From: Pararhizobium capsulatum DSM 1112
GTDB lineage: Bacteria; Pseudomonadota; Alphaproteobacteria; Rhizobiales; Rhizobiaceae
Length of the DNA: 64,000 nucleotides
Reading direction: 5' to 3'
NCBI RefSeq assembly: GCF_030814475.1
Contig: NZ_JAUSVF010000001.1
Coordinates: forward strand, 1,261,001-1,325,000
Under the pieces are notes generated by a model. That model was not told the origin of the DNA. It made no database searches and saw only the letters and a list, made by a program, of their open reading frames with translations. Made by a program: the position numbers and the translations under genes. Positions 44,768-55,406 of the stretch are shown here, one piece after another (position 1 is the first letter of the stretch; every line of letters begins with the position of its first letter).

Positions 44768-46417
44768 GTGGTGAGGCAGGAAGCAACGGTAGATCAGGCT
44801 CGCAGGGCTCCAGCAGGTAGTTTGCTTGACCGGCTGAGATTTGCCGGGCTGGAGGATGACCAGACCGATATCCTGCGCCGTCATCGCCAATCCCTGTCGG
44901 CTGAGGCCGAACTTGCCTTGCGGGATTTTTTCCAGCGTCTGCAGAGTTATCCGGACGCCTCCCGCCACTTTACCAGCGACCGCCAGATCGACCGCCTGCA
45001 CGACCTCCAATCGTCCCATTGGAGCGTTCTGACGGACGCGCGGTTCGACAGTCTCTATGCCGAGCGCGTCAAGGTGCTCTCCGATGCCAGCGCCAAGATG
45101 GGGCTCGATCCCCGCTGGCAGATCGCGGGGCATGCAATCGTGCTTGAACGCATGATCCTCGCCATGATCGAGGAGTTCTGGCCGAAGTCTGTTCTGTCGG
45201 GTGGTAAAGCCCGCAAGCAGGAACTGTCCGATCTCGTATCTGCTCTGGTCCGCACGATCTTCGTCGATACCGAAATTGCCGTGTCGCTTCGTTTCAACGA
45301 ACAACGCCACAACCATCAACGTCAGCTTGCCGAGCAGCGCCGCGCCGGCGAGGCCGAGGCGCTTGCACTGTTTTCGCCGATCGCCCGTTCACTCGCGACC
45401 GGCGATCTCGGCGCGCGTTCGCCAGCCGACACACCACCTGCTTATCAGCCGGTTGTCGCCGAGTTCGATCTCGCGCTTGAGAAATTGCAACAGGATATGG
45501 CGAGCGCTGCGACCGCGATCAGCAAGGTCGAGGCGACCGTGCAGGCGCTCTCTGGAGAATCCGGCCGTATGTCCGAAGGCGGAGATAGTCGTGCCGCTGC
45601 CATCAGCGCCGCCAAGCAGTCTCTCGATGGCATCGTCCGGCGCATGCGCCAAAGCGCTCTTGAGAGCAAAGCTGCCGAGAAGGCCGTCGCCGATACGCGC
45701 CAGTCCGTTGAAAAGAGTGGTGAGATTGCTGGACAGGCGATTTCCGCCATGGCCGACATAGAGGCGTCGGCCGAAAAGATCGGCCAGATCATCGGCGTTA
45801 TCGATGAGATCGCCTTCCAGACCAACCTGCTCGCGCTCAACGCGGGCATTGAGGCTGCCCGTGCGGGTGACAGCGGTCGTGGCTTTGCCGTGGTGGCTCA
45901 GGAAGTTCGCGCGCTCGCGCAACGTTCCGGCGATGCCGCCCGCGAAATCAAGCAGCTGGTGAGCAACACCAAATCGCAGGTCGAATCCGGTGTTGAACGG
46001 GTTGGGCGGACGCAGGATGCGATCAGCAGCATCGTCAATCAGGTTCGCGGCATCAACGATTCCATCTCAGGTATCGCAAGTGATGCCGCAGGTCAGGTGG
46101 AAAGCATTGAAACCACCACCGCCGATATCAATCGTATCGGTCGCGACATGAGCGAGGGTTCTTCTGTTGCCGCATCTGCCAAGGAGCGTTGCGATGACCT
46201 GCACACGGTCATCGTCGAACTCGGGCAGACCATCCGCCAGTTCCAGATCCAGCGCCAGGGCGATGCCGTGTCGTCGCGGGCGCTCTCGCCCGTGGCCCTG
46301 GCTGCGCAAAGCCCGCCGGTCCAGCAGGCAACGGCGTTCGAACAAGGCAACGACGACATGATCGGGGGCGACGACGTCCTCGGTTTGCAAAACCGTCTTG
46401 CCGGGTGGGGGCGCTGA
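44768..46417 (+). CDS. icpA: soluble chemoreceptor with protoglobin-like sensor domain (IcpA type)
   Basis: First gene of the chemotaxis operon: a cytoplasmic methyl-accepting chemotaxis protein. An N-terminal globin-coupled/protoglobin-like helical domain (about 20-150, from [20 protein letters not shown] to [20 protein letters not shown]) precedes a long coiled coil. The signalling hairpin follows, with the conserved tip [20 protein letters not shown] and [20 protein letters not shown]. There is no membrane segment and no C-terminal receptor-tether pentapeptide. Start choice is uncertain: GTG 44768 or 44771 gives a compact N-terminus, while the frame opens at GTG 44693 (574 residues). IcpA-type receptors at this locus are known in Rhizobium and are thought to be internal sensors, possibly of oxygen or redox. 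Confidence 0.88.
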   Translation: MVRQEATVDQARRAPAGSLLDRLRFAGLEDDQTDILRRHRQSLSAEAELALRDFFQRLQSYPDASRHFTSDRQIDRLHDLQSSHWSVLTDARFDSLYAERVKVLSDASAKMGLDPRWQIAGHAIVLERMILAMIEEFWPKSVLSGGKARKQELSDLVSALVRTIFVDTEIAVSLRFNEQRHNHQRQLAEQRRAGEAEALALFSPIARSLATGDLGARSPADTPPAYQPVVAEFDLALEKLQQDMASAATAISKVEATVQALSGESGRMSEGGDSRAAAISAAKQSLDGIVRRMRQSALESKAAEKAVADTRQSVEKSGEIAGQAISAMADIEASAEKIGQIIGVIDEIAFQTNLLALNAGIEAARAGDSGRGFAVVAQEVRALAQRSGDAAREIKQLVSNTKSQVESGVERVGRTQDAISSIVNQVRGINDSISGIASDAAGQVESIETTTADINRIGRDMSEGSSVAASAKERCDDLHTVIVELGQTIRQFQIQRQGDAVSSRALSPVALAAQSPPVQQATAFEQGNDDMIGGDDVLGLQNRLAGWGR

Positions 46418-46547
46418 TGTCGGCCTGTCGCAAGCACGCTTTGTCGCCCGCATCGATTTTTCCGCAGCAGCGCGTGCGCGCTTCTGATCGGCGCACGAGA
46501 TTGAACCTGCAGTGCATTCTCCTCTCAGGAAGACAAGGAAAATAGAG

Positions 46548-46841
46548 ATGGCAGCAAAGAAGGCCGCTCCCAAAAATTTAAGTCTGGCACCGGTTCTCGA
46601 TCTCAACGAGGCGCAGGCGCTGCACAGCAAATTGATGGGCCTGCGTGGCAATAATCTTACGATCGACGCATCGGCGGTAGAGCGGGTTGGAGCGCTCTGC
46701 GTACAGGTGCTGATGGCCGGCGCAAAAAGCTGGGAGGCAGACAAGCACGCCTTCACCTTCGCCAAGGTGTCGGACGCATTCACGAAAACCACACAGCTCA
46801 TCGGGGTCAATATCGATCACCTGATGGCAAAGGAGATTTGA
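46548..46841 (+). CDS. cheS: STAS-domain chemotaxis protein CheS
   Basis: A 97-residue STAS-domain protein (LNEAQALHSKLMGLRGNNLT, then IDASAVERVGALCVQVLMAG, about 17-60), the small gene between the receptor and cheY1 in rhizobial che operons. In Sinorhizobium meliloti CheS binds CheA and speeds loss of phosphate from CheY1, the phosphate sink. The Ser phosphorylated in anti-sigma antagonists of this fold is replaced: the segment reads RVGALCV rather than DSSG. AAGGAAA lies before ATG 46548. It ends three bases before cheY1. Confidence 0.85.
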   Translation: MAAKKAAPKNLSLAPVLDLNEAQALHSKLMGLRGNNLTIDASAVERVGALCVQVLMAGAKSWEADKHAFTFAKVSDAFTKTTQLIGVNIDHLMAKEI

Positions 46842-46844
46842 GCC

Positions 46845-47210
46845 ATGAAAAAGAAAGTTCTGACAGTCGATGACAGCCGCACGATCCGGAACATGCTTCT
46901 GGTGACGCTCAACAACGCCGGTTTCGAAACCATCCAGGCCGAAGACGGCATTGAAGGTCTCGAAGTTCTTGAAGAAGCCAATCCTGATGTCATCGTTACA
47001 GACATCAACATGCCGCGTCTTGATGGTTTCGGTTTTATCGAGGGCGTGCGCCGCAACGAAAAGTACCGGGCAATCCCGATCCTCGTCCTGACCACGGAAA
47101 GCGATGCGGAAAAGAAGAACCGCGCCCGTCAAGCCGGCGCCACCGGCTGGATCGTCAAGCCGTTTGACCCGACCAAACTGATCGATGCCATCGAGCGCGT
47201 AACCGCTTAA
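46845..47210 (+). CDS. cheY1: chemotaxis response regulator CheY1
   Basis: A 121-residue single-domain receiver. The acidic pair is in LTVDDSRTIRNMLLV (Asp8-Asp9), the phosphorylated Asp is in DVIVTDINMPRLDGFG (about Asp52), Thr is in LVLTTESD and Lys in GWIVKPFDPTKL (about Lys104). In two-CheY rhizobial systems this operon-proximal CheY acts as a phosphate sink for CheA, while CheY2 controls the motor. The assignment as CheY1 is from gene order (before cheA). Confidence 0.93.
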   Translation: MKKKVLTVDDSRTIRNMLLVTLNNAGFETIQAEDGIEGLEVLEEANPDVIVTDINMPRLDGFGFIEGVRRNEKYRAIPILVLTTESDAEKKNRARQAGATGWIVKPFDPTKLIDAIERVTA

Positions 47211-47230
47211 CCCATCAGGGATTTCCAGCC

Positions 47231-49513
47231 ATGGATATGAACGAAATCAAAGAGATCTTCTTCCAGGAGTGCGAAGAACAGCTCGCCGAACTGGAATCGG
47301 GTCTTCTAAGGCTGAACGACGGTGACCGTGATCCCGAAACGGTCAACGCCGTCTTCCGCGCGGTCCACTCCATCAAGGGTGGGGCCGGCGCTTTCGGCCT
47401 GGACGATCTGGTCTCTTTCGCACACGTGTTCGAGACGACACTGGATTGCGTTCGTTCCAACCGGCTGGAACCGTCACCTGAAGTCCTGAAGGTCATGCTG
47501 AAGTCGGCCGACGTTCTGGCCGACCTCACGAACGTCGCCCGTGACGGCGGCAGCGTCGATCAGGCGCGTAGCAAGCAACTGATCCGCGAGCTTGAAGCAT
47601 TGGCCAATGGTGAGGCGCCGCCAGCCTCCGTAGAAGCACCGGTCGCAAAACCCGTCGCTGCTGCGCCGGCGCCGGCGGCAGCTCCCAACGACCAGGGTTT
47701 CGTTCCCGTCGCTTTTTCCTTCGACGATTTCGGTGGCGAAGAAGAAACTCTGATCGTCCATCCGACTTACGACATCGTCTTCAAGCCGAAGGCTGATCTT
47801 TATTCCAAGGGCAACGAAGCCACCCTGCTTCTGCGCGACCTCTCGCGCCTCGGCGAGATGAGCATCCATTGCAACATGGATAGCCTGCCGGCACTTGAGC
47901 AGATGGATCCGGAGTCTGCCTATTTCAGCTGGAAGATCTCGATCAAGACTGACAAGGGCGAAGATGCGATCCGTTCCGTCTTCGAATTTGCGGAATGGGA
48001 TTGCGACCTTGAAATCTCGGTTGCCGACAAAGGCGACGTTGTCGAGGTGACGGACGCAAACCAGCCGATGCAGGCGGTACCGTTCGACCTTTCGATCCTT
48101 GACGATGAGCCGGATGCGCCGCTCGGCGTTGTCGAAGAAGAAGAGCAGATCGCCGCTGCCCAGGAGCGCAATGCCGCCGTGGCTGCTGCCGAAGTTGCAA
48201 GCAACGTCGTGCAGATCGCGAGCACCGCATCGCGCGCCGTTGCAGAACCGAAGGCTGCCGCGCCTGCTGCCGCCGCGCAGAATACAGCGCAGGCCGCTTC
48301 CGCCGCCGCTCCGACCATCCGCGTTGATCTCGATCGCGTCGACCGTCTGATCAATCTGGTCGGCGAGCTTGTCATCAATCAGGCGATGCTTTCCCAGAGC
48401 GTCATTGAAAACGATGCCAACGGCACATCGTCGATCAACATGGGCCTGGAAGAACTGCAGCAGCTGACCCGCGAAATCCAGGACTCGGTCATGGCCATCC
48501 GTGCGCAGCCGGTGAAGCCGGTGTTCCAGCGCATGGCCCGTACCGTCCGCGAAATCGCCGATATCACCGGCAAGTCGGTCCGCCTCGTCACGGAAGGTGA
48601 AAACACAGAAGTCGACAAGACGGTCATCGACAAGCTGGCCGAACCGCTGACCCACATGATCCGCAACGCCGTCGACCACGGCCTTGAAATGCCGGAAAAG
48701 CGCGTTGCCCTGGGCAAAAACCCGGAAGGCACGGTTCGCCTGACCGCGAAACATCGCTCCGGCCGCATCGTCATCGAACTGGCTGACGACGGTCAGGGCA
48801 TCAACCGCGAGAAGGTTCGCCAGAAGGCGATCGACAACGACCTGATCGCAGCCGACGCTAATCTCTCGGATGAGGAAATCGACAACCTGATCTTCCATGC
48901 GGGCTTCTCGACCGCCGACAAGGTCTCCGACCTGTCCGGCCGCGGTGTCGGCATGGACGTGGTCAAGCGCTCGATCCAGGCACTCGGCGGTCGTATCAAC
49001 ATCTCGTCCAAGCCGGGCCACGGTTCGGTCTTCACCATGAGCCTGCCGCTGACGCTCGCCGTTCTCGACGGCATGGTGGTGACCGTTGCCGGCCAGACCC
49101 TCGTCGTACCGCTGACAGCTATCGTCGAAACGCTGCAGCCGGAAGCGTCTGCCATTCACTCCTTCGGCGCCAGCCAGCGCCTCATCTCGATCCGCAACTC
49201 CTTCTGCCCGTTGGTCGATGTCGGTCGTATCCTGAACTTCCGCTCTATCCAGGCAAACCCGGTCGAAGGCGTCGCCCTTCTCGTGGAATCCGAAGGCGGC
49301 GGCCAGCGCGCCCTCATGGTCGATGCGATCCAGGGCCAGCGCCAGGTGGTCATCAAGAGCCTGGAAGCAAACTACACCCACGTTCCCGGCATCGCTGCCG
49401 CAACCATCCTTGGCGATGGCCGTGTGGCCCTCATCCTGGACGTCGATGCTGTCGTGTCAGCATCGCGCGGCCAGTCCCTGAAACTCGAAGCATCGCTCGC
49501 TGCTGCAGGGTAA
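47231..49513 (+). CDS. cheA: chemotaxis sensor kinase CheA
   Basis: A 760-residue histidine kinase of the chemotaxis array. P1 phosphotransfer domain (about 1-105) has the phosphorylated His in [19 protein letters not shown] (about 42-60). A Pro/Ala-rich linker leads to a P2-like response-regulator-binding domain (about 175-270). A second long Ala-rich linker (about 305-360) precedes dimerisation P3 ([20 protein letters not shown]), kinase P4 with the N box [17 protein letters not shown] (about 475-491), ADDGQGIN and [12 protein letters not shown], then the CheW-like P5 (about 605-755). It phosphorylates CheY1, CheY2 and CheB. It is longer than E. coli CheA (654) because of the linkers. Confidence 0.96.
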   Translation: MDMNEIKEIFFQECEEQLAELESGLLRLNDGDRDPETVNAVFRAVHSIKGGAGAFGLDDLVSFAHVFETTLDCVRSNRLEPSPEVLKVMLKSADVLADLTNVARDGGSVDQARSKQLIRELEALANGEAPPASVEAPVAKPVAAAPAPAAAPNDQGFVPVAFSFDDFGGEEETLIVHPTYDIVFKPKADLYSKGNEATLLLRDLSRLGEMSIHCNMDSLPALEQMDPESAYFSWKISIKTDKGEDAIRSVFEFAEWDCDLEISVADKGDVVEVTDANQPMQAVPFDLSILDDEPDAPLGVVEEEEQIAAAQERNAAVAAAEVASNVVQIASTASRAVAEPKAAAPAAAAQNTAQAASAAAPTIRVDLDRVDRLINLVGELVINQAMLSQSVIENDANGTSSINMGLEELQQLTREIQDSVMAIRAQPVKPVFQRMARTVREIADITGKSVRLVTEGENTEVDKTVIDKLAEPLTHMIRNAVDHGLEMPEKRVALGKNPEGTVRLTAKHRSGRIVIELADDGQGINREKVRQKAIDNDLIAADANLSDEEIDNLIFHAGFSTADKVSDLSGRGVGMDVVKRSIQALGGRINISSKPGHGSVFTMSLPLTLAVLDGMVVTVAGQTLVVPLTAIVETLQPEASAIHSFGASQRLISIRNSFCPLVDVGRILNFRSIQANPVEGVALLVESEGGGQRALMVDAIQGQRQVVIKSLEANYTHVPGIAAATILGDGRVALILDVDAVVSASRGQSLKLEASLAAAG

Positions 49514-49517
49514 GAGC

Positions 49518-49985
49518 ATGACGTATCTCGCAAAAAATCTGACGAATGGCGGTCGCGAACTCATCGCGTTCCGAATCGGCGATCAGGAATTCTGCGTCAA
49601 TATCATGTCTGTGCGAGAGATCCGCGGCTGGACGCCAGCTACGGCAATGCCGCACACGCCTTCCTATGTACTTGGTGTCATCAATCTGCGCGGTGCGGTC
49701 CTGCCGATCATCGATCTTGCCGCGCGATTGGGCATGAAGCCGGCTGAGCCCACGGTTCGCCATGTGATTATCGTCGCGCAGGTCCGCGACAAGGTCGTTG
49801 GTCTCCTCGTCGAAGCGGTTTCCGACATTCTGACGGTAACGGACGACAATATCCAGCCGACGCCGGATGTGTCCTCCGATTTCGAGCGGGCTTTTGCCCG
49901 CGGCGTGCTTGCGATCGAGGGTCGGATGATCTGTCTCATCGAGCTGGAAGCCATCTTCTCTCATCTTGAAAGTGAAGCTGCATGA
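49518..49985 (+). CDS. cheW: chemotaxis coupling protein CheW
   Basis: A 155-residue CheW-domain adaptor linking receptors to CheA. Typical segments are [20 protein letters not shown] (about 14-33), [20 protein letters not shown] (about 34-53), [19 protein letters not shown] (about 54-72) and [13 protein letters not shown] (about 95-107). It starts four bases after cheA and overlaps cheR by four bases, so it is translationally coupled. Confidence 0.94.
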   Translation: MTYLAKNLTNGGRELIAFRIGDQEFCVNIMSVREIRGWTPATAMPHTPSYVLGVINLRGAVLPIIDLAARLGMKPAEPTVRHVIIVAQVRDKVVGLLVEAVSDILTVTDDNIQPTPDVSSDFERAFARGVLAIEGRMICLIELEAIFSHLESEAA

Positions 49986-50890
49986 GCATGCCCGCCGCCT
50001 TTGATAGCAGACTGTCTCCCGACGAGTGCCTGGCAAGCGGCGAATACCCGCTGACCCGGCGCGACCTCGCCGAGATTGCCGCTATGATCTATGCCGATGC
50101 CGGCATCTACCTTAATGAATCGAAGGCTTCGCTCGTCTATTCGCGACTGTCCAAGCATATCCGCAATCTCGGCTTGAAGGGTTTCAGGGACTATTGCCAG
50201 CTGGTCGCGTCTCCGGCCGGTGCCGCCGAGCGCCGTGACATGCTCTCGCATCTCACGACCAACTTCACCCGCTTCTTTCGTGAAAATCACCATTTCGAGC
50301 ACCTGAAGTCCGACGTACTGCCCAATCTTCTGGCACAGGCCCGCAATGGCGGTCGCGTGCGCATCTGGTCGGCCGCCTGTTCGGACGGGCAGGAGCCCTA
50401 TTCGATCGCGCTGACGATCCTCTCCATGATGCCGAATGCGGCCGACTACGACATCAAGATCCTGGCGACCGATATCGATCCCAAGATTCTCGCCATCGCC
50501 AAGGCCGGCGCCTATGACGCGACCGCCCTGGAATCGGTAAACCCGGCCATGCGCAAGCAATGGTTCTCGGAGGTCAATGCCGGCGGTCGCCAGAAGTGGC
50601 AGATCGATGACCGCGTCAAGCGTCTCATTACCTTCAACGAACTGAACCTGATGGCGCAGTGGCCGTTCAAGGGTCTGTTCGATGTCATCTTCTGCCGCAA
50701 TGTCGTCATCTATTTCGACGAGCCGACCCAGATGAAGATCTGGTCACGTTTTGCCGGCATGTTGCAGGCGCAAGGGCATCTTTATATCGGCCACTCCGAG
50801 CGCGTTTCTGGCGATGCGAAGGGCGTCTTCGACAATATAGGGATCACCACCTATCGCTACACCGGCAGAAGCAATGGAGGGCGCGCATGA
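49982..50890 (+). CDS. cheR: chemoreceptor methyltransferase CheR
   Basis: A 302-residue SAM-dependent methyltransferase that methylates receptor glutamates. The N-terminal helical domain contains [20 protein letters not shown] (about 39-58). The SAM site is [20 protein letters not shown] (about 123-142), and [18 protein letters not shown] (about 233-250) carries the conserved CRNV(L/V)IYF motif. It overlaps cheW and cheB by four bases each (ATGA type). Confidence 0.95.
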   Translation: MSMPAAFDSRLSPDECLASGEYPLTRRDLAEIAAMIYADAGIYLNESKASLVYSRLSKHIRNLGLKGFRDYCQLVASPAGAAERRDMLSHLTTNFTRFFRENHHFEHLKSDVLPNLLAQARNGGRVRIWSAACSDGQEPYSIALTILSMMPNAADYDIKILATDIDPKILAIAKAGAYDATALESVNPAMRKQWFSEVNAGGRQKWQIDDRVKRLITFNELNLMAQWPFKGLFDVIFCRNVVIYFDEPTQMKIWSRFAGMLQAQGHLYIGHSERVSGDAKGVFDNIGITTYRYTGRSNGGRA

Positions 50891-51942
50891 CAGCACAGGC
50901 ACGAGTTCTCGTCGTTGACGATTCCGCCACGATGCGTGGGCTGATCACGGCTATTCTGAATTCCGATCCGGCCGTTACCGTCGTCGGTCAGGCGGCGGAT
51001 GCGATGCAGGCGCGTCAGGCGATCAAGGATCTCGATCCCGACGTCGTGACGCTGGATATCGAGATGCCGAACATGAACGGCCTCGAGTTCCTGGAAAAGA
51101 TCATGCGCCTGCGGCCGATGCCGGTGATCATGGTTTCGACGCTGACGCACAGGGGCGCAGAGGCTTCGATCGCAGCACTGGAAATCGGTGCCTTCGATTG
51201 CGTCGGCAAGCCGCTTCCGGGAGATCCGCATCCGTTCAGCGATCTTGCCGAAAAGGTGAAGGCCGCGGCGCGTTCGCAGCGCAAGTTTATCATTTCCGGC
51301 AACAAGGCGGCTACGCCGAGCCCTGCCAACAGCAATGCGTCGGAGTATCGTGCCGGCCGCAAGATCGTCGCAATCGGCGCATCGACCGGTGGCGTCGAAG
51401 CCCTGATCGCGGTGCTGCAGAAGTTTCCCGCGAACTGCCCGCCGACGGTTATCACGCAGCACATGCCGCATACCTTCACCAAGAGCTTTGCCGAGCGGCT
51501 GAACCGTCTCTGCGCGCCGACGGTGGCGGAGGCGACGGATGGTGCGCGCCTCGAAATCGGCAAGGTTTACCTTGCCCCCGGTGGCGACCGTCACCTGCAG
51601 GTGGCAAATCCTTCGGCACCTTGCTGCCGCCTCGTCGAACGCGACCCCGTCAACGGTCACCGGCCGTCCGTGGACGTATTGTTCGATAGTGTCGCAGAAC
51701 TCGCCGGTCGCAATGCGGTCGGTGTGATCCTCACCGGTATGGGCCGTGATGGCGCATCCGGTCTTCTGAAGATGCGCCATGCAGGTGCGCGCACCTTCGG
51801 TCAGAATGAAAAAACCTGCATCGTCTACGGAATGCCGAGAGTGGCCTATGAACTGGGCGCTGTCGAAACCCAATTGCCCCTCAGCTCGATCGGGGAAGAA
51901 GTCCTGAAAAGCACCACCGCCCGAAGAGAAGGAAGTGAATAA
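50887..51942 (+). CDS. cheB: chemoreceptor methylesterase/deamidase CheB
   Basis: A 351-residue two-domain response regulator. The receiver (about 5-120) has [17 protein letters not shown] and the phospho-Asp in [20 protein letters not shown] linker leads to the C-terminal methylesterase (about 160-345) with the catalytic Ser in [16 protein letters not shown], His in [18 protein letters not shown] and Asp in [22 protein letters not shown] 50887 overlaps the cheR stop; the longer frame to 50659 lies inside cheR and is rejected. It removes methyl groups added by CheR to adapt receptors. Confidence 0.95.
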   Translation: MTAQARVLVVDDSATMRGLITAILNSDPAVTVVGQAADAMQARQAIKDLDPDVVTLDIEMPNMNGLEFLEKIMRLRPMPVIMVSTLTHRGAEASIAALEIGAFDCVGKPLPGDPHPFSDLAEKVKAAARSQRKFIISGNKAATPSPANSNASEYRAGRKIVAIGASTGGVEALIAVLQKFPANCPPTVITQHMPHTFTKSFAERLNRLCAPTVAEATDGARLEIGKVYLAPGGDRHLQVANPSAPCCRLVERDPVNGHRPSVDVLFDSVAELAGRNAVGVILTGMGRDGASGLLKMRHAGARTFGQNEKTCIVYGMPRVAYELGAVETQLPLSSIGEEVLKSTTARREGSE

Positions 51943-52332
51943 ATGTCTATCGCCGAAAAAATCAAAGTTTTGATCGTTGACGATCAGGTCACCAGTCGGT
52001 TGCTCCTGGGCGATGCCCTGCAGCAGCTGGGCTTCAAGCAGATCACGGTTGCCGGCGACGGCGAGCAGGGTCTGAAGATCATGACCCAGCAGCCGCACCA
52101 TCTGGTCATCTCGGACTTCAACATGCCGAAGATGGACGGCCTTGGCCTTCTGCAGGGGATCAGAACCAACCCTGCAACCAAGAAGGCAGCGTTCATCATG
52201 CTGACGGCCCAGGGCGACCGTGCCCTGGTGACGAAGGCGGCGGCTCTTGGCGCCAACAACGTTCTCGCCAAGCCGTTTACGATCGAAAAGATGAAAGCGG
52301 CTATCGAAGCCGTGTTCGGGGCATTGAAATGA
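51943..52332 (+). CDS. cheY2: chemotaxis response regulator CheY2
   Basis: A 129-residue receiver: [20 protein letters not shown] (acidic pair about 12-13), phospho-Asp in [17 protein letters not shown] (about 58-74), Thr in FIMLTAQGD and Lys in [13 protein letters not shown]. By position after cheB it corresponds to S. meliloti CheY2, the regulator that slows or controls the flagellar motor. Its ATG directly follows the cheB stop. Confidence 0.93.
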   Translation: MSIAEKIKVLIVDDQVTSRLLLGDALQQLGFKQITVAGDGEQGLKIMTQQPHHLVISDFNMPKMDGLGLLQGIRTNPATKKAAFIMLTAQGDRALVTKAAALGANNVLAKPFTIEKMKAAIEAVFGALK

Positions 52333-52883
52333 TATCGGATACCGCGACCCGGCGCGTGCATGTCATCCAGGGGGAATTCAAGGTGGTTAGCGATCCGGAC
52401 GTGGTCTTGTCGACCATCCTGGGTTCCTGTGTGGCAGCCTGCATGCGTGACCCGGTCGCGGGGGTCGGCGGCATGAACCATTTCCTGCTGCCGGGCTCTG
52501 CGGATGCCATCTCGTCAGGTGGCGATGCTACCCGCTACGGGGTCCATCTGATGGAATTGCTGATCAACGGCCTGCTCAAGAAGGGGGCGCGTCGTGATCG
52601 TCTGGAGGCCAAGATCTTCGGCGGGGCCAAGACGATCGCACGCTTTTCCAATGTCGGCGAGCAGAATGCCCTGTTCGCGCGCCAGTTCCTGATGGACGAA
52701 GGTATCCAGGTTGTCGGTGAAAGTACGGGCGGCGATCACGGGCGCAAGCTGGAATACTGGCCGCTCAGCGGTCGTGCGCGCCAATATGCACTGACGGGTG
52801 TCGAAACGCAGAAGACCGTGGCGCTGGAACAGCGTCCTGTCGTCGCGCCGAAGCCCGTCGATAATTCGATCGAGTTCTTCTGA
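52329..52883 (+). CDS. cheD: chemoreceptor glutamine deamidase CheD
   Basis: A 184-residue CheD. The catalytic Cys and His are in [20 protein letters not shown] then [16 protein letters not shown] (about 26-61), and [20 protein letters not shown] (about 95-114) is the second conserved block. It deamidates receptor glutamines to glutamates. The protein ends in SIEFF, very like the end of the next gene's product (DFEFF). It overlaps cheY2 by four bases. Confidence 0.93.
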   Translation: MISDTATRRVHVIQGEFKVVSDPDVVLSTILGSCVAACMRDPVAGVGGMNHFLLPGSADAISSGGDATRYGVHLMELLINGLLKKGARRDRLEAKIFGGAKTIARFSNVGEQNALFARQFLMDEGIQVVGESTGGDHGRKLEYWPLSGRARQYALTGVETQKTVALEQRPVVAPKPVDNSIEFF

Positions 52884-53011
52884 GCCTCGGCCGGAACGCC
52901 GATCGAACACTGAAATGCCTGTACCCGTGCGGTGTGGTGTCCGCGGCGGGTAGGGGACACGGAATATAGACCTGTTTATCCCTTGGCCCGCTAGCCAACG
53001 TGAGGAATGCA

Positions 53012-53398
53012 ATGCAGACGAAAATGGATACCCAGGTTCCTCAAGTTGATGAAGCCCTGTCGGATGTCATGATGCGGATCGTTTCCGAGCTCTACGACGT
53101 CGCTTATCTCATCGAGCGTATCGAGCCGATGCTGAACGAGGTGCAGGGCGAGGCGAAGTCCGCAGACAGCGTCAAGGTGCTGCAAGGCATTGACCTCGCC
53201 GTACAGAAGACGCGCGGGCTTGCGGAGTTTATCGATACAGTCACCGGCAGCATTCCGCAGGCTTGGCTGGTCGATATCACCACGGCCGTCAATCTGGTGA
53301 AGCTTGCCGACATGCAGCGCTCGCTCGGCAAGGGCCTGCCGCGTCACGGCCATTCCCAACCGTTGACGGAAGACGCCGGCGATTTCGAGTTCTTCTGA
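53012..53398 (+). CDS. cheT: chemotaxis protein CheT (small rhizobial protein)
   Basis: A 128-residue, mostly helical protein found only in alphaproteobacterial che operons between cheD and fliF (orf10/cheT). The central stretch VSELYDVAYLIERIEPMLNE and IDLAVQKTRGLAEFIDTVTG suggests a helical hairpin, and a DxxxQ-like arrangement has led to proposals of a CheZ-like phosphatase role. Its function is not settled to my knowledge. GAGGA (53002-53006) favours ATG 53012 over GTG 53000. The C-terminus GDFEFF resembles the CheD tail SIEFF. The 128-base gap after cheD shows no strong terminator. Confidence 0.85.
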   Translation: MQTKMDTQVPQVDEALSDVMMRIVSELYDVAYLIERIEPMLNEVQGEAKSADSVKVLQGIDLAVQKTRGLAEFIDTVTGSIPQAWLVDITTAVNLVKLADMQRSLGKGLPRHGHSQPLTEDAGDFEFF

Positions 53399-53657
53399 GC
53401 CGCCTGCGGTCTCCGTGCTCCATTTCCGACGCGCCATCAAGCCGGTTGTCGACTGCTTCCGATCAGCCTAAACGGCCATCAAGACAAGTTCGCGCAAGTT
53501 TCGTCACCTAGTGTGCCAAACGGGACCGGTGGAATGTGCGCTGTCCGACCGGCATCTGCGCACATCAAAACCGGCTAACCCGAATGTTTTGAACTTCGTA
53601 TGGTTGCAAGGGCGATGTTGCCTCAGGCGATCATGCGTTACGGGGTGCGGACACAGA

Positions 53658-55334
53658 ATGAATCTGTTGGATCAACTTTCGTCGGTGACGAAGAACCTGG
53701 CTTCGCTGGGGCGTGGCAAGCTGGTGGCGCTTGCTTCCGCGGGCATGATCGCGGTGGGGATCGTCCTGGCCGCGGGGCTCTACGTCAACAAACCGGCCTA
53801 CGAGACCCTTTACGTCGGGCTTGAGACCAGCGACCTTAATCAGGTCAGCGTTGCGCTCGCCGAGGCAAACATCGATTTCGAAGTCGGAAGCGACGGCTCC
53901 AGCCTGCAGGTTCCTGTTGGTATGACCGGCAAGGCGCGGCTTTATCTGGCCGAGCGCGGCCTCCCCAACAGTGCAAACGCCGGTTACGAACTCTTCGACA
54001 AGGTCGGCTCGCTCGGCCTGACGTCGTTCATGCAGGAAGTGACCCGCGTTCGGGCACTCGAAGGCGAAATCGCCCGGACCATTCAGCAGATTTCCGGTAT
54101 CTCTGCTGCTCGCGTTCACATCGTCATGGCCGACCGTGGCAGCTTTCGCAAAGCGGAGCAGAAACCGACCGCCTCGGTGATGATCCGTGGCAGTGCCAAT
54201 ATCGGCCGCAATGCAGCGGCCTCGATCCGTCACCTGGTCGCCTCCTCCGTCCCTGGGCTCGACATTGATGGCGTGACGATCCTTGATTCCACCGGTCAGC
54301 TGCTTGCCTCTGGCGATGATCCATCCAACAGCGCCATGAACCAGTCCCTTACCATCGTCCAGTCGGTTCAGGGCGAGATCGAAAGCAACATCGACAAGGC
54401 GCTTGCACCATTCCTCGGCATGGACAATTTCCGCGCCAGCGTAACGGCGCAGCTCAACACCGACAGCCAGCAGATTCAGGAAACCGTCTACGATCCGGAA
54501 TCACGCGTCGAACGCTCCACGCGGGTTACCAAGGAAGAAGCGAAGTCGAGCCAGCAGCAGCCGGACAACGCAGCCACGGTGCAGCAGAATGTTCCGCAGC
54601 AGGCGCCGCAAGGCGGCACCGGTCAGCAGTCGAACGACCAGACCCAGAAGAAGGAAGAGCAGACCAACTACGAGATCAACTCCAAGACGGTCGCCACGGT
54701 CAAGAATAGCTACCGCGTCGAAAAGCTTTCGGTTGCCGTCGTCGTCAATCGCGGCCGCATTGCCGCCATGGTCGGCGAGCCCGCAGACCAGGCTAAGATG
54801 GACGCCTATATCCAGGAAATGCAGAAGATTGTCTCGTCCGCCGTCGGCATCGATTCCGCGCGCGGTGACGTCATCACGCTGACCGCCATGGACTTCGTCG
54901 ATACTCAGCTGCTCGATACCGCGGTTTCCGGCCCGGGCATCATGGAAACCCTGACGCGCAATCTTGGTGGCATCATCAATGCACTTGCCTTCATCGTGGT
55001 CGCCGCTCTGGTGGTCTGGATGGGCATGCGTCCCCTGGCGCGCTCGCTCGGCATCGGCGGCACTGGTGTCGCCGGCGACAACGAGGCCGTCGGCCTCGAG
55101 CTGCCCGACTTCTCGCCGGCGACGACCGGCGCTGCTGGAGGTGCTCTCATGGAAGGCTTCGGTTCGGATTTCGGCTTCGACAGCACCGATGACCTCCTCA
55201 GCCTTGGTGACGATGGAGACTTCAATCGCCGCGTCAAGGAAGGGCCCGAGCGCAGGCTCTCGCGCATGGTGGAAATCAGCGAAGAGCGTGCCGCCAAGAT
55301 CCTTCGCAAATGGGCCGCCGAAAAGGCCGCCTGA
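53658..55334 (+). CDS. fliF: flagellar MS-ring protein FliF
   Basis: A 558-residue FliF, which forms the membrane MS ring on which the flagellum is built. The N-terminal membrane span is LVALASAGMIAVGIVLAAGL (about 21-40) and the C-terminal one is ALAFIVVAALVVWMGMRPLA (about 441-460). Ring-building motifs between them include LYVGLETSDLNQVSVALAEA and GLPNSANAGYELFDKVGSLG. The last 30 residues, after an acidic region, form the FliG-binding tail. ATG 53658 fits the family start; the frame opens to 53511 in the 259-base gap after cheT (53399-53657), where the gene's own promoter could lie. A terminator follows its stop. Confidence 0.95.
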   Translation: MNLLDQLSSVTKNLASLGRGKLVALASAGMIAVGIVLAAGLYVNKPAYETLYVGLETSDLNQVSVALAEANIDFEVGSDGSSLQVPVGMTGKARLYLAERGLPNSANAGYELFDKVGSLGLTSFMQEVTRVRALEGEIARTIQQISGISAARVHIVMADRGSFRKAEQKPTASVMIRGSANIGRNAAASIRHLVASSVPGLDIDGVTILDSTGQLLASGDDPSNSAMNQSLTIVQSVQGEIESNIDKALAPFLGMDNFRASVTAQLNTDSQQIQETVYDPESRVERSTRVTKEEAKSSQQQPDNAATVQQNVPQQAPQGGTGQQSNDQTQKKEEQTNYEINSKTVATVKNSYRVEKLSVAVVVNRGRIAAMVGEPADQAKMDAYIQEMQKIVSSAVGIDSARGDVITLTAMDFVDTQLLDTAVSGPGIMETLTRNLGGIINALAFIVVAALVVWMGMRPLARSLGIGGTGVAGDNEAVGLELPDFSPATTGAAGGALMEGFGSDFGFDSTDDLLSLGDDGDFNRRVKEGPERRLSRMVEISEERAAKILRKWAAEKAA

Positions 55335-55375
55335 AGAACCCCGGCCACTGCCGATCGACACCGGAAATGAAATGC

Positions 55376-55406
55376 AATCCCGTCCTGGTGGCGGGATTTC
55401 TTTTTT
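55376..55406 (+). terminator. Rho-independent terminator after fliF
   Basis: AATCCCG (55376-55382) and CGGGATT (55392-55398) form a perfect 7-base stem with a 9-base loop followed by TTTCTTTTTT. It lies 41 bases after the fliF stop and ends the receptor-to-fliF operon, so visN must have its own promoter. Confidence 0.85.

Noticed and set aside
47474..49381. 635-residue open frame antisense to cheA
   Set aside because: It is a shadow of cheA, whose domains are complete and unambiguous.
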